The notes beneath the pieces were generated by a model. The model saw only the letters and a list, made by a program, of their open reading frames with translations. It was not told the DNA's origin and made no database searches. A stretch of DNA of 64,000 bases from assembly GCF_032854445.1 (NCBI RefSeq), contig NC_088299.1, positions 5,433,001 through 5,497,000 on the forward strand. Reading direction: 5' to 3'. Positions 1 through 12,405 of the stretch are shown here, piece after piece. How positions within the stretch are numbered: the stretch's first letter is position 1; each line of letters begins with the position of its first letter. The stretch is from Liolophura sinensis. Lineage: Eukaryota; Mollusca; Polyplacophora; Chitonida; Chitonidae. The position numbers and the translations under genes were made by a program.

Positions 1-200
1 GAAGACACCAGATATGACGCCCCACCCAGTCACATTATACTTACACTACGCCAACCAGTAGTGTTTCCTTGCTAACCTCTCAACGCTGGGCGCCAAGTGA
101 GCAGAAACAGGTACCATTTTTAAAGTGTTTGGTATGACCCGACCCGGGTTTGATATTGAGTCTCCCGACTTCCAGGAGGCCGATCCGGTCCAATTGTGAT
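1..200 (-). repeat. SINE family B copy, cut by the window edge
   Basis: Matches the complement of the 61.7-kb copy: the block around ccagtcacattatac, the block ctctcaacgctgggcgccaa, and a tRNA-like head (gggtttgatattgagtctcc) at its right end. The rest of the element lies outside the window. Confidence 0.7.
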
Positions 201-930
201 CGGTGACCTTTTTGGCTACATGTTTACATGTGTACACATCAAAAAGCATCTTTATCTTAAGTATTTTTACACGTGCCTGAATGTGGTAAATATTAGACTG
301 AGGTCAATAGCATGCATGTAAATATTGACAGGCTTCGTTTATATGTACGTAGATACAACATCACACATTGAAATGTGCTAACATGCCATGTATGTATATA
401 TACGCGAAAACGCATCATTGTTTTAAGTATCTGATGGAAGTAACTATAGATACTGAACTGACTGTCATAAACGAAACGAAAAAAAAACAAAAAAAAAAAA
501 CAAAAAAAAAAACAAGAAAATTCAAAGGATGTATATCCCATAGGCGAAATTTCCCCATGGAGAAAGCTGGTTTCCGAACTTGAACGGAGGGCTACAGAAT
601 GAATGTGTGCTCAAACTGTTATCAAAACTGAACAATCTGGAAATCGGTAAATATTTCAAAAACCACGCAAAGACCCATCGATATGAAGGAAATAGGTGCA
701 AAATCGATGTGGAACGTATACACGAATCCGGGATATTTTAGAATTAAGTCTGCAGTTTTACAAAATTTTTTTCAAAAAAAGGTGCACACAACATTTCATG
801 CAAATCAGGTATAGCACCTGAAAAAAAAACGTAATTGCACAGCAACTAATGACCAATAAGAATCAGGGACGTCGCTAAATACGCGAAACTTATATACAAG
901 CCAGGATTCCTTTAGAATTTGACCTTAAAC
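201..930. other. No gene recognised
   Basis: AT-rich DNA with an A-rich low-complexity run at about 479-515. Short open frames here show no recognisable domain. Confidence 0.5.
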
Positions 931-1250
931 CAGGATTCTACTGGCGGACTGAGCGTCCCAGAGAATTGGTTCCTTCTCATTGATTTCCTCAGATTGTTTA
1001 TTACATGTGGTGACAACACAGCAATTAACATCAATACACACGTTGCTGCACTGTTTAAGCATTTACATTAACAGTAAGAAAAAAAGCCTATAGCGAGGTA
1101 AACCTTGAACTAACATAGCAAATATGAGTCCCACGGTAAACCATAAGAGGCCATATTTCCCCGTTTACGTGTGACTATTTGTCAACTATCGCCTGATTTC
1201 AATGCTCTGTTGTCACTTTGTAGACATGTTTACCATTATTATCTACGTAA
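930..1250 (+). repeat. Dispersed repeat family D, copy 1
   Basis: Shares ordered blocks with copies at about 20.83, 27.30 and 46.80 kb: a 'tggcggactgagcgtccc' start region, tgacaacacagcaattaac, and gtgtgactatttgtcaactatc. It has no tRNA-like head or (AAAT)n tail that I can see. The class is unknown. Confidence 0.55.
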
Positions 1251-2160
1251 AGGTTGATATACAATGCCTTGTGTTGCTATGGATACATCACACGAAACTT
1301 TGGAGGGTTATTCTGAAAGTAAAGGGTCATATTTCACATTTAAGTCGTGCATCATGCAGCTGACTGGACGGATTTGGGCGCAACAAAAGAATTTATTCAC
1401 TGAAACTGGCGCTCTTTTTTCACCCAGTACGTCAACGAAAATAAGACAGCGCCAGAAAAGCAATGATCTGATCTGAACCGGGAGCTGTGCGCATTGATCA
1501 CAAATGGCACTCTTCCCTAAATGCTGCATGGCAGGCGAATCCACAGTAACAGCCACAGTAACTGCAAATGACTTCAACGAGTGTAAGAGGTTCTCTTAAA
1601 ATAGCATCCAAAACCATGGGATTAAAAACATACAGGCACTCGCTCAAAGGGACGTGTAAAAATAAATTTTGCTGGCATTCTAAACCAAGGAAATGTCGAC
1701 ATTTATATCACACCGTTTCGCACTATTCTCTAAACAGTAGAAGGCCATTCCAAACAAAATAGGCTATGGATTTATCTCTTACTGGCTCATAGCTAAGTTG
1801 CTCTACGAGATATTCAAGCATTATATTATATTCGACAATGTTAAAAAATGTATTCCACTTCGAATCTCATCTGCACCGAGAAATCTATATAAAAAAGTGA
1901 GCAAGTAATCTATTTATCGCTTTTGTTGCGGGAGCATATGGCACAATGCTCGTCCTACATAGTGAGTCCGTATTCTTCGCTAAACGCATATATTCCTCTA
2001 TAACGTACATTCCTAAAATTGAGCTGTATGTATCACTTTGTCAGCGATAGAGGAAAGACCGAAACTAGACATACAATGAATACGTATTTATTGTTAAATA
2101 TGTTTACTTCTAGCATTACCCTTTTGGATCTATGTAAGCTGCTCATTTGGTTTTAACCTG
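1251..2160. other. No gene recognised
   Basis: No recognisable coding domain, SINE or tandem repeat; only short open frames of unremarkable composition. Confidence 0.45.
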
Positions 2161-2189
2161 GTGACATCCCTAATGCTTATATTACTTTT

Positions 2190-3270
2190 CCCGCATACAA
2201 AATTCGCTATCGGAATGTATTGCATTAGCGGAATGTATGCGTTATCGGAATGTATTGCATTAGCGGAATGCATTCGTTATCGGAATGTATCCTTTAGCAG
2301 AATGTATGCGTTAGCACAATGTATATGCGTAAGAGGAATGTGAGCATTACAGCAATGTGCGAATTAATGGAATATATGCGTTACCGGGATGCACATGTGT
2401 AACTTAGCGGTATGTATATGTTAGCGGAATGTATGCCTTAGCGGAATGTATGCCTTAATTCAATGTATATGCGTAAGAAGAATGCAAACATTACAGCAAT
2501 GTGCGTATTAATGGAATATATGCGTTAGCAGAATGCATGCGTTAGCAGAATTTATGTGTTTGCGGTACGTGTGCCTTAGTGGAATGTATGCGTTACCGGA
2601 ATGTATTCGTCAGCAGAATATATATGCGTAACAGGAATGAAAGCGCTACAGCAATGTTCGAGTTAATGGAATATATGCGTTAGCGGAAGCGGAGTGTATG
2701 CGTTACCGAAATGTATGCGTGAAGGAATGTATGTGCGTAAGAGGAATGTAAGCGTTACAGCAATGTGCGAATTAATGGAATACATACGAATGTATGTGTT
2801 AGCAGAAAGTATGCGTTAGTGGAATAAATGCATTAGCAGAATGTATATGCGTGAGAAGAATGTAAGCGTTACAAAAATGTGCGAATTAATGGAATATAAT
2901 TAAATAAATTTAAGTAAATATATAATATACGTTAGCGGAATGCACAGGTGAAAGCTAGCGGAATGTATGTGTTAGCGGAATGTATGCGTTAGCGGATTGT
3001 ATGTGACAGCAGACTGTATATGTGTGAGAGGAATGTAAGCGTTACATCAATGTGCGATTTAGTGGAATATTTGCGTTAGCAGAATGCACATGTGTAAGCC
3101 AGCGGATTGGGTTAACGGACGGCATGCCTTAGCGGAATTTATATACTTACGGGGAATGTAAACGTTAGAGCTATTTACAAGTTTACGGAATGTAAGTGTT
3201 AGCGGAATGTATGCAATGTGCGAGTTAGGATAAGCTATGCGTGAGCGAAAAAAACATGCGTTAGCAGAAT
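2190..3270 (+). repeat. Minisatellite of 'gcgttagcggaatgtat' units with higher-order structure
   Basis: About 1.1 kb of degenerate units near 17 bp, such as atgcgttagcggaatgt. A longer variant block, gcgttacagcaatgtgcgaa plus ttaatggaata, recurs at about 2341, 2488, 2643, 2752, 2866 and 3038. That spacing is 109-172 bp, so a second level of repetition is laid over the short unit. Confidence 0.9.
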
Positions 3271-3399
3271 GCAAGGAAACATCATCCTCCTGTGCCTTAA
3301 ATGCATGCAGTCTAAGAAAACTGTAAGCATAAAAATAAATACATAAATTAAGAATTAAAAAGATAATTGATACCACACTGTGTCCTACAGTTACACAAT

Positions 3400-4620
3400 C
3401 ACTGCTTCTTGTGGCTTTGCTGTAATGGACACAGTTCTATTGCTGTTAGTTTTGAGAATAAAGCTCCCCTGGCTTTCCTGTGCTGCACACAGTGCTGTTG
3501 AAGTTAGCCGTTTGTAGTGATTTTGAAGCCTTACTTTGTTGAACTCGGTGTTGTCGAGGTTAGTTGTGAGTAGTGTTTTTAATTATTGTCTTGATATATT
3601 GGACACAGTGTTGCCATGACTAGTGTTTCTTAAAACCTTACTGTTTTTGACACAGTGCTGTTGTGGTTAGTTGTGATTAGTTTTTCCTAAGGTCTTGCTG
3701 TATTGGATACAGTGCTGTCGAGGTTAGCTTTGCTTTGTGTTTCTTGTGGAATTGCTGTAGTGGATACAGTGCTGTCGGAGAGAGTCATGTGTAGTGTTTC
3801 CTTTTGGAATTGCTGTATTTGATACAGTGCTGTCTGAGAGAGTCATGTGTAGTGTTTCTTGTGGAATTGCTGTATTGGATACAGTGCTGTCGGAGAGAGT
3901 CATGTGTAGTGTTTCTAATTATGGTTTTGCTCTACTAAGCACACTATTGCTTGTGTTAGTCGTGGGTAGTGTTTCTCATTGCTTTGCTGTTTTGGACACA
4001 GTGTTGTCGCAGTTAGTCGTGAGTTGTTTTTCTTGTGCTTTTGCTTTTAATTTGAACAAAATACCGCGACAACACCGTGTTCAAACTAAAAGCAAAGCCA
4101 GTAGTGTTTTCAGTAAAAGTCGTGAGAGGTGTTTTTATTGCTGCCTTGCTATATTGGACACGGTGCTGTCGTGGCTAGTGTTTCTTAAGGCCTTACTTTT
4201 TGGGCACGGTGCTGTCGAGGTTTGACCGTTTTTATTGTTGCATTGCTATGTTGGACACAGTGCTGAATATTGTTTTTGTGGCCTTTCAGTTTGGACACAG
4301 TTCTTTCGAGGCAACTCATGAGTATTGTTTTTGTGCCATCTATGCAGTCGACGTCAGCCACGAGTAGTGTTTCTCTTGACTATGTTAGACTGCACGCAGT
4401 GCTGTCGGAATTAGCCGTGCGTAGTGTTGTTAAACGTGACTAGAATTTTTTGTGGACTTGCTGTTTGGGGCACTGTGCTGTCATTGTTAGTCGTCAGTGG
4501 TGGGGCTTTTCCTTGCCATATTGGACAAAATTCTGTCGAATTTAGTTGTAGTGGGTTTTTGTGGCATTGTTTTTATTTTGGGCACTTTCATGCTCTGGTT
4601 AATCGTAGGCAGTGTTTTTT
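3400..4620 (+). repeat. Minisatellite with about 57-70 bp units ('cagtgctgtcgaggttagt')
   Basis: Units carry ggacacagtgctgtcg, then gttagtcgtgagtagtgttt, then ttgtggccttgctgta. Three nearly identical units at about 3767, 3825 and 3882 are spaced 57-58 bp. The array decays towards both ends. Open frames through it (for example 3794-4225) are by-products of the repeat. Confidence 0.88.
4040..4096. repeat. Hairpin from an inverted unit inside the minisatellite
   Basis: Arms of 19 bp at 4040-4058 (tttgcttttaatttgaaca) and 4078-4096 pair with one mismatch around a 19-base loop. The loop includes gcgacaacaccg, the complement of the array's own cggtgttgtcgc motif, so one unit lies in reverse orientation. 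Confidence 0.8.
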
Positions 4621-4719
4621 GTTGAGGGGAGGGGGAGGGGGTGTGGGGTGGAGAATTGGGAGGAGGAGCTGTATTGAACTTACTATTAGTGTTTTCTTGG
4701 TTAGCCTTGCGTCAGTCTG

Positions 4720-7700
4720 AGGCAGACATCTGTAACCTTTGTTGTTACAATAACCCATGAAAGTATGGCTATCTTACAGTAACTGTTAGCTAATTCTTAT
4801 GCCACTTTGGGCTAGGAGAGTCATAGCTGTTGTTTTTTGCCAGCTCAGTCCAGCTTACTGCAATAAGTTTAACCAAAGCACTATACGGCCTCTAACTGCA
4901 CAGACAGACACGTACATCATTCGTTTGTCCTTATCTCAGAGATCGGTTGGCCATTTTTCCAGCTTAACTTCCACATTAATCGATCTGAATCGTTACATTC
5001 GTCCTGTCACCTGCGCTGTCCTCAAAGTCCCAACTTTGTACCCCACAAAAAGGTGTCCCATGATCTTTAAGTTATTCTAAATTCATATCACCTCACAATG
5101 CGGGAATAATAAAGACCATAAGGTCCTAATTAACTGACATGCAACCGATACATCTTGTCGGACATCATCAGAACATTTTTTAATCACTTGACTCCATTGT
5201 TATGGTGAACTCCACTGCCCTTCACAAAATAAAGATTATCTCCTTTATTCACAATAGTCGATTATATTTCCTTTCTGTTCATTATTAACACAGAAATTAA
5301 AGTCAATACTCCCAACAGTTTGCCAGTCGCCCTTTAAATGGTGTACATCTCACTGGTTTTAACGGAATCATTCCACGAATTTATCTTTTTCTGGACAACG
5401 CCGAGTGCGTCCGAATTGAATTAAGAAAAGGCGGCTAGGGAAATTTGGCTTGCTGCCGATGCGTCAGGTACATTTGTGATAATTGTGACATAATAATCTT
5501 TATTGTTCACGAATAATAATATGACACGAAGTGAGAATTACTGCAGGATTAGATAAAATATATTTTTGTCGAGTACAGCCTTGACACATTGAGAAAATCA
5601 CACTGGAAAAGACCGAGTCCAAGTTAATGAAAGGAAGAGTACACATTTGTATTTCTGAAAGCTAAGCTGGAAAGAATAAAACAGATCTAGTTTGTCCTTC
5701 GATTTTCTCCCCAATTGTTCATCCGATCAGCTTCACACTTGATGGATGTATTGGTGTCGGAATAAACCCACAGAAGAACAGTTCCGAGCGTTCGAAAACT
5801 GTGTGGACTGCGTAAACAGTTTAGGAAATGATGGTGCTTGCGTATTTCATGCGCAAATTAGCCAGTGATGACATGGTCACAAGTCTTTCTCATTTTATTT
5901 GCATACATTGCTCAGGTGTGGCAGAATAAGAGCCATGATATTTAGATACCATAGCAATAACTATGAAATCACAGGCAATCTTGAGTAGAAACACGTGCTA
6001 GTACAAAAGGAAAAAATACTTATTGACAAGTGGGGAACATGCGTGTCAGGAATGGCTGTCTATGAAACAATGAATCGTTAATTTCAAGAAAATTTAGATC
6101 GAGGATCAATTAAGTAGAATTTGAGCATGAAAACACGAACATAATATAAATTCTAATATTCAAAACTTACCAATAATCAACTTTATTTGATTTAAATACA
6201 CAAATCGGAAAAAAAACCATTGCGTGGAATGTGACAGTTATTGTCATATGTTGTATGTGTTATCTATGTTGTAATATCAGATGTGTTGGTGCTGTGGTGA
6301 ACAGATCAAAATAATATACGAAACGGGTGACAGGAGAGTGGCTCACCCCTTGTTGTCACCAAACCTTCACAAGCAGTGAGAGCGGGACAATTTACAAGTT
6401 CCTAATAACACTAAAGCACTGCTCGCTCACGTCCGCGTGCTCTAATGCAATTATCATTATTGTGTTATCATTATTATTTACAATTTCCCTGTGAGTCAAA
6501 GCAACAGTGGAAGAAAAGAAGAACCGGGAAGAAGAAAATATTCCATAGAAATACCACTTTCTATACATGTAGCCCTCATAAGAGCGATAGTCTGTGACCG
6601 AAGCCTACGATTGGATAGCTTAAAAAACTTTCTAACGCACAAGTTATTTGACATTCCCGCGGGCAAGACACCAGGTCAATGGACAGCTACTTCGATTTCA
6701 GTTTCTCAACAACATAAACACATTTTGTCTACCTCCCTAGGTCATTTGACATTTACCGCAGACCTAGCCGCCTCTAAACCTATGTTCAGAGTTTGTTTAA
6801 TACAGCTCGCTTCGTCTGAAAATGTCTGCTAGCAAACCAACCTAGCCACCGATGCCTTCATTACGTTCAGGAACGGCCAAGTGGCCTGGAAGTGACAGCA
6901 ATATGCCGGGCGTAAGACAAATGAGATTTCCTGGGGCTTACGTTTGACAGCAGACGCCAAGGTCAATAGTTAGGATATTACAGAGCCCAAATGTGCACTA
7001 CCTTTACAGTCTCTCTGCCTGTCTTAAATGAATTATTGGCCGAAAGGTCAGTCGGCCAAGACGGGATGCCTTCAAGGATTCTTCCTACCGCACATGTAAT
7101 GAAATAAGGTACAGCTGCAACCGAAGTCTTTGTCTGTTGGGAGACTAGCACAGATAGTAGATGCTAATTATTGAGGCGCTGTTGACTACCCGATGTAATG
7201 AGCGCCATTCATTTTGCTCCATCTCCATCTAATGGCTGATTTATTGGTGTTGAGAAAAGATGCCAACATCAGTTCAATATCGGAAGACTGCATTGCATGC
7301 CGACCTGCCTTTGGGAGGTGTTTTGGTATAAATTATCCGCAACATTTTAGGATGTGAGTGATTGTTCCAACCAGAAATTGTCTAAGGCAGAGAGGCCTCA
7401 ATCTGCAGAAGTCCAAAGCAACAGCCATGTATTCCTTCGCCCATTTAGATTGTTTAAAAATATTGGCACGTTCATTGGTAGATTTATTTGGAAAAATATT
7501 CTAAATTGGCATCGGCGTATCTCGAGCTGATTGACCGAATGCCATTTTAACAAATGCCAGAGGATATTCTAAAAGACTGGCAAATTGAGGAGACAAGAAT
7601 AACAACCGAATTACGTGTGAATGTAATATCTGAGCATAGTAATATTCATAGCGTTTGCATGTATGGCCAGTGTAAAAACGGTATCCCACTTCCACGGAAA

Positions 7701-8230
7701 TCACGCAAGGGCGTAACAAAATTTCTGTAAGACCTGTTATTTTACTCAAAAAGATGCAGCCTAGATTTGTAGTCCTCATTCATGCATCCTAAAACAGGGC
7801 TATATAGACCTGTTTGCTTTTGGAAAGAAGTGATTTAATGTACATAATTTAAACAACACAAGCGTCTTATATGACCAAATATTAACGTTCAGGTATTTGG
7901 GTGGAGAGTGGGGTATACCTGTACCTGAACATTTTTACTGTTACTATCGCAGTGTAAAAGATTACTACTTCTAGTAAAAATACCTTGATTCATCTTCTAA
8001 ATGTAGAATGTTTACTGTAAAAGGCGAGCATTTACACAATATCTGTAGCACCTACACAGTAACTGAGGACATTCTAACAATTTGTAAACCCTTTACTCGT
8101 AAATTCCCAAGGTTCTCGCGAGACTTCGGCGAAAGTCGAATACCATTTATTGGTGAGGGCGGTACTAGAATTGCCCAGTGATTGTGTCACCAGTCTGACC
8201 TATCGGATCAGCGTATTGTCTTTGGTCTGT
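4720..8230. other. Long stretch without a recognised gene
   Basis: About 3.5 kb of AT-rich unique-looking DNA. The longest open frame is 113 codons (6491-6832, +) and has no family likeness I can name. No SINE tail or tandem repeat stands out. Confidence 0.4.
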
Positions 8231-8579
8231 TGCTTCAAAGATATAATCAACCCTTCAAATTTTGAATTTTGTCAGCAAGCTAAGTATCACAGCCAAACGA
8301 GATGGAGTTGAACGACTGCGACAATTTTTAAGCGTTTATATATACCAGCGTAAACCCAACTTCCGGCTGTAAGAAACTTCAAGCGTGAGCTGTGGAGTTT
8401 GTTTTGTTACTGTGTTCAAAACTGGCCACCCCTTTCAGGCCGGAAATCTACGTAAAGAATTATGTTGAATCATCAAGCAGTCAGGGCATGGACGGCAGAA
8501 CCCCAGGATTCAGATGCGATTCACGACAACGCAAAAGACAAAATACCATACATACGTCTGTATATATGCAGGAAACTGG

Positions 8580-9000
8580 AATGCTAGGGCCAAACAAGTG
8601 ACTTTTGGCAAGTTACTCACTAACTTACCCACGTCTGACCCAAAACACGTATTTTCCACACCATATTGAACGCAAGTGAACGAATAGTAGATTATGCAAA
8701 CGACCACAAGAGCGTCGTTGACGGCCGGAACGCTGGAAACCACATAAATGCAGAAGACTACCGACCTTTGGAAAGATACTCACAAAATTTCCTGCTTCTG
8801 ACGAGTATTCTCCTCACCATATTGCTAGAAGACAACTAAAAGAATATATCAGGCAAACGGGCACACGAGCACCGTGGACGAGCAGAATGCCCAGCGTTAT
8901 TTACCGTCCAATGGAAAACCACCAACCTTTGGCAAGTTAGTCCCAAACTTCCCCACACGCACATCACGTGTTATCAACGCCATATTGGAGGAAAATTGGT
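8580..9000 (+). repeat. SINE-like family C, three tandem copies
   Basis: Three units of about 160-190 bp begin near 8590, 8760 and 8920. Each holds a 'cctttggcaagttactcac' block, then a cttccccac or ctgacc block, and ends in caccatattg or gccatattgg. Related single copies lie at 13,225-13,295 and 46,185-46,265. Decay is strong. Confidence 0.6.
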
Positions 9001-9014
9001 GGAAAATGGATTGT

Positions 9015-9155
9015 GTAACATAAGATATATATGAATCACAACATCTATTTATTCAGTGAGCGACGTCTATTTGTAGATGCTCATGCCTGTGTCTACATCG
9101 AAACGTCGCTCAACGAATAAACAGAAGCTGTGATCCATATACCTCTTTTGTTATC
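9015..9155. mobile_element. Foldback (MITE-like) hairpin, about 141 bp
   Basis: Two arms of about 60 bp are complementary around a centre near 9085. Left-arm blocks gaatcacaacatctatttattc and tgagcgacgt are mirrored on the right by ccatat, acagcttctgtttattc and gttgagcgacgt read on the complement. The arms differ at scattered positions. No coding capacity. A non-autonomous DNA transposon is the simplest reading; a transcribed hairpin RNA is possible. Confidence 0.7.
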
Positions 9156-11040
9156 CGATCCAGTTTCTAAATGTCACTAAGAGAAGGAAGACTAGACTTC
9201 GCAATCGGCTACACGTCGTCGATCGGTTACGTCTCAAGGACCTAACCGAGTTTTCTGATGAAAAGGATTAAAGTAACCGTTCGGTTCAAATTTACAACAG
9301 ACAACCTTGGTTAGGCGACTGGTAACTGTAACTGTATATGGTCGCTGTAATGTTTAGTCTTTTTTGAATACCTTCCATTCATTCCCTTGTTCACCCAGTC
9401 CTCCAGACTTTCCTCTAATTGATATGTCTGTCTTTGTCTTCCTTGTTCTTATTTTGAAATGTACTTGTATGTGTGGCGTAGTAGGAGGGGGTGCTTCAAA
9501 CTTTCCGAAAGCCATTATCGATTGTGTATCTTCTTGGAAGTCTCTTGTATATAATCTCTCGCATGAGTTTCAGGATAGTCGGTACAACAGCTCTCAGAGG
9601 CGGATAGCATGTCTGCTACCCTGGGAGACAGATATTCGGTCTGAAAACTAATTTAAATCCCTGCGAGTGTTGGCTGAATTGTCGCTGAAAACATTTCTTG
9701 TGATGATCACGTTATTCATCTTTCTGGAAAAAACCATAGCCGAGCAAATAAACAAATAACAACCGATTAATTAGTCCTTTGTGTACGAGTCATCTGACTG
9801 CATTGTACGACTGTCTGTATGCACAACGTGGGCCTACAAGTCTCTTTACACGGTTTCTTTGTCCATTCTTACCTAGTCTTCAACGACTTTGTAGCTTGTG
9901 TTTACGGCTATATGCTTTCAAAAATATTGATGCGACTATCTCTCTTGACACGAGCTTCAGCCAGGCGATTTATCAGAGATCCATCCCACGGGAAAGACAA
10001 AGGAGATTTCAAATGGGGATGCAAAACAACAATTGCCGTGTTTTTGAAGTTCTGTTGTCAATATTAGGCTGTCAAAACAAACCGACGAGGCATGTCTCAA
10101 GAAGTCAGCCATCTGAAACTTCTTAGGATCTTCGGTACTCGCGTACCCCGTGTCTTCTCCGTTGTCATGGATTTATCCAGAGCTGTTGTTCATCTTGCCT
10201 CAGGCTGATCTACAAGAACATGATCTTGACCTTTACCTTGCGATACTTGCTGTCTTCATTGCCCAAAACGAAAGTAAGCAAGTCACAATGTCTTGAAATA
10301 TCTTGACGACTCTTATCCTATAGCGACTCTTTCCACTTCCAACACCGAAAATCGATTCTACGAAATTGTCTACAGATTCATAATATTATTGATAAAAATA
10401 ATGTTTTAGTGTAAATGTCAAATATTAAACAAAAAACCTGAATGAACCCCACTTATAATAGCCAGGACTAACTTCCGGGATCACGAAGCGATCTTAGACT
10501 TCAATCATAATATCAAGCCAGATTAAAATTGTTGTTTCATATGATACAAGTTCAAAATTTTGTTTGACAACGTAAATTCTGGGCAACTCTTTCCGGACTC
10601 TTGACTAGTGATGTCGCGTGTTCGAATCCAGCTCTCAATCCATGTTACGTTGAACGGAGCGTCTACAAAAAAGGGTTTCACACATAAATTCAACTTCATT
10701 TGGGATTTTATTCTGAATTTTCACGTAACTGCTCAAATAGTAGCAACGTATACATCCCCTAGCGCAATGGCTTAAACCGAATTTAGTAAAAAAAAATACA
10801 GTGATGCTGGTGGCAGTTCATCAGACGTAACTGGTGTAGAATTACTTAGAATGCTCTGTTATCATCACATTTAGTTAACTGTCACATGAAAACAACGAAA
10901 GGACTAGATCTCGGGCATGCTTAACCCCACCACCGTTCACCAAACAGATCCTTGCAACTGGAGATGCGCAGATCAAGTGCTCCATCCAAGATAAAATGGG
11001 ATGGGACACGAGAAAAACAACAACATAGATAATTAAATAA
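9156..11040. other. No gene recognised
   Basis: AT-rich DNA. Overlapping open frames at 9779-10126 and 9819-10067 have no recognisable domain. Confidence 0.4.
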
Positions 11041-11052
11041 ATTTATCTTTTC

Positions 11053-11102
11053 TGTTGAGCACGGCGAAAAACACCAATCAAATAAATAAATAAATAAATA
11101 AT
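11053..11102 (+). repeat. SINE family A tail fragment
   Basis: ttgagcacggcgaaaaacacc followed by aatc and an (AAAT)n run matches the 3' end of family A; the upstream part is not recognisable. Confidence 0.65.
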
Positions 11103-12230
11103 TAGGGTACATCTTTTATATTACGTCAGTCATAGATGAGTCATGTGCGTACTCTTTAAATAACGCCAGGTTCAGCAAAATGCGCATTTTCACGATTCTC
11201 ACACAATGGAATCATGAAGAATGCGTTACAGAATATTGTTGAGTGGACATGTTTATGTATCTGCACAGTAGTCATAAAGTGGACATTAATTAAAATCCTG
11301 GCAGTCTTTCCGGTTTATTTTTATCCCCACAGGAAATCTATAGACCCAAGGATAATGAGCTACGTCAATTACGTCAGGTCTCTGCTCTAACACCTCAGTG
11401 TCTCCGGTATCGTGAACGAGTCATACCTTTGCACCTGCAGGCAATGACACTATTTCTGTTGAAAATTCGCGTCATTCGGTATACATGAAGGCTATTCAAA
11501 CTTCCTTTATGTGCTTACGAAATAATTGTGTTTCACCGCAAAAAAAAGGTTTACAATAATCCCAATTGCTCATGAACTGTATAAAAAGTCTTGCGTAAAG
11601 AACTGAAACAAACCTAAATCACACAGGACATCAGAAAATCGTTATACAGTGCTTTGTTTATGTTCTGAATTCATTGATATCATATTATTTTCCTAAACTC
11701 TTTGAAATGGATAGAAAAAGACAGAAATTACAATAATGTTTGATGCACCTTGACTAGAGGTGTATACTTTGGCTGCAACTGTACAACCAAATGTTGTACG
11801 TTGTTCTGTGCTTCTCATGTACGCAAAGATAACTGTAAGTCTGGAACAATGGGGCTCTAGGGCCGAATCCAGCTTTTACCTGTCCGGCTACCGTTTAAGC
11901 AAGAGTGTTATGGCAGGCACATAGCGTGTTTAAGCAATTTTTGACAGGCTGTGTTTGCTCTCCACTACCAACAAACGTTACTATAGCCTCATCTAAGTGT
12001 GTCTTTCTTTAATGCTGGGTCAAACGCCAACACTATCTGCCAACCACGCAAGCTTGAATGAAATGGCGCGTTTTGGTCATATTTCTACTTAATCAGAAGT
12101 ACTTTCGGTTTTCTCTAATAAGCAGGTTTCAGTCGACATATAGCATACTGGTAAGGTTTCAGAATTGGTAGACTCAATCAAAACGGGAAAAAATTCCGCC
12201 TTAAAAATTTATTTTGTTAATTTTTTTTTC
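11103..12230. other. No gene recognised
   Basis: Unremarkable AT-rich sequence with short open frames only. Confidence 0.4.
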
Positions 12231-12232
12231 GT

Positions 12233-12405
12233 GCACTCAGGAACCTAATCTGTTAAATTTAACATAACCCTAATATTAAGCCTTGTGGATCATGCGAGAA
12301 TGGAATACGTTATTATAACGGAGTATTTGCTATGGACAACATCAATCCCGGTTACATTAATTAAAGTATTCTATTAGATTAACAGAACATTCTGTTATAA
12401 CATGT
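12233..12405. mobile_element. MITE-like element, copy 1
   Basis: The left end (cactcaggaacctaatctg then ttaaatttaaca) matches the complement of the right end of the element at 23.2 kb. Both share attctattagattaacagaa and a gttattataac..gagtat block. Boundaries are approximate and target duplications were not established. Confidence 0.45.

Noticed and set aside
3794-4225. 143-codon frame with repeated VLDTVLS motifs
   Set aside because: It follows the 57-58 bp minisatellite and has no conserved start or domain.
2190-4620. CRISPR-like repeat arrays
   Set aside because: Repeats are contiguous or degenerate without unique spacers of constant length, and the DNA is eukaryotic.
6491-6832. 113-codon frame as a candidate small gene
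   Set aside because: No signal peptide, domain or repeat is visible and a frame of this length is not unexpected in 64 kb.
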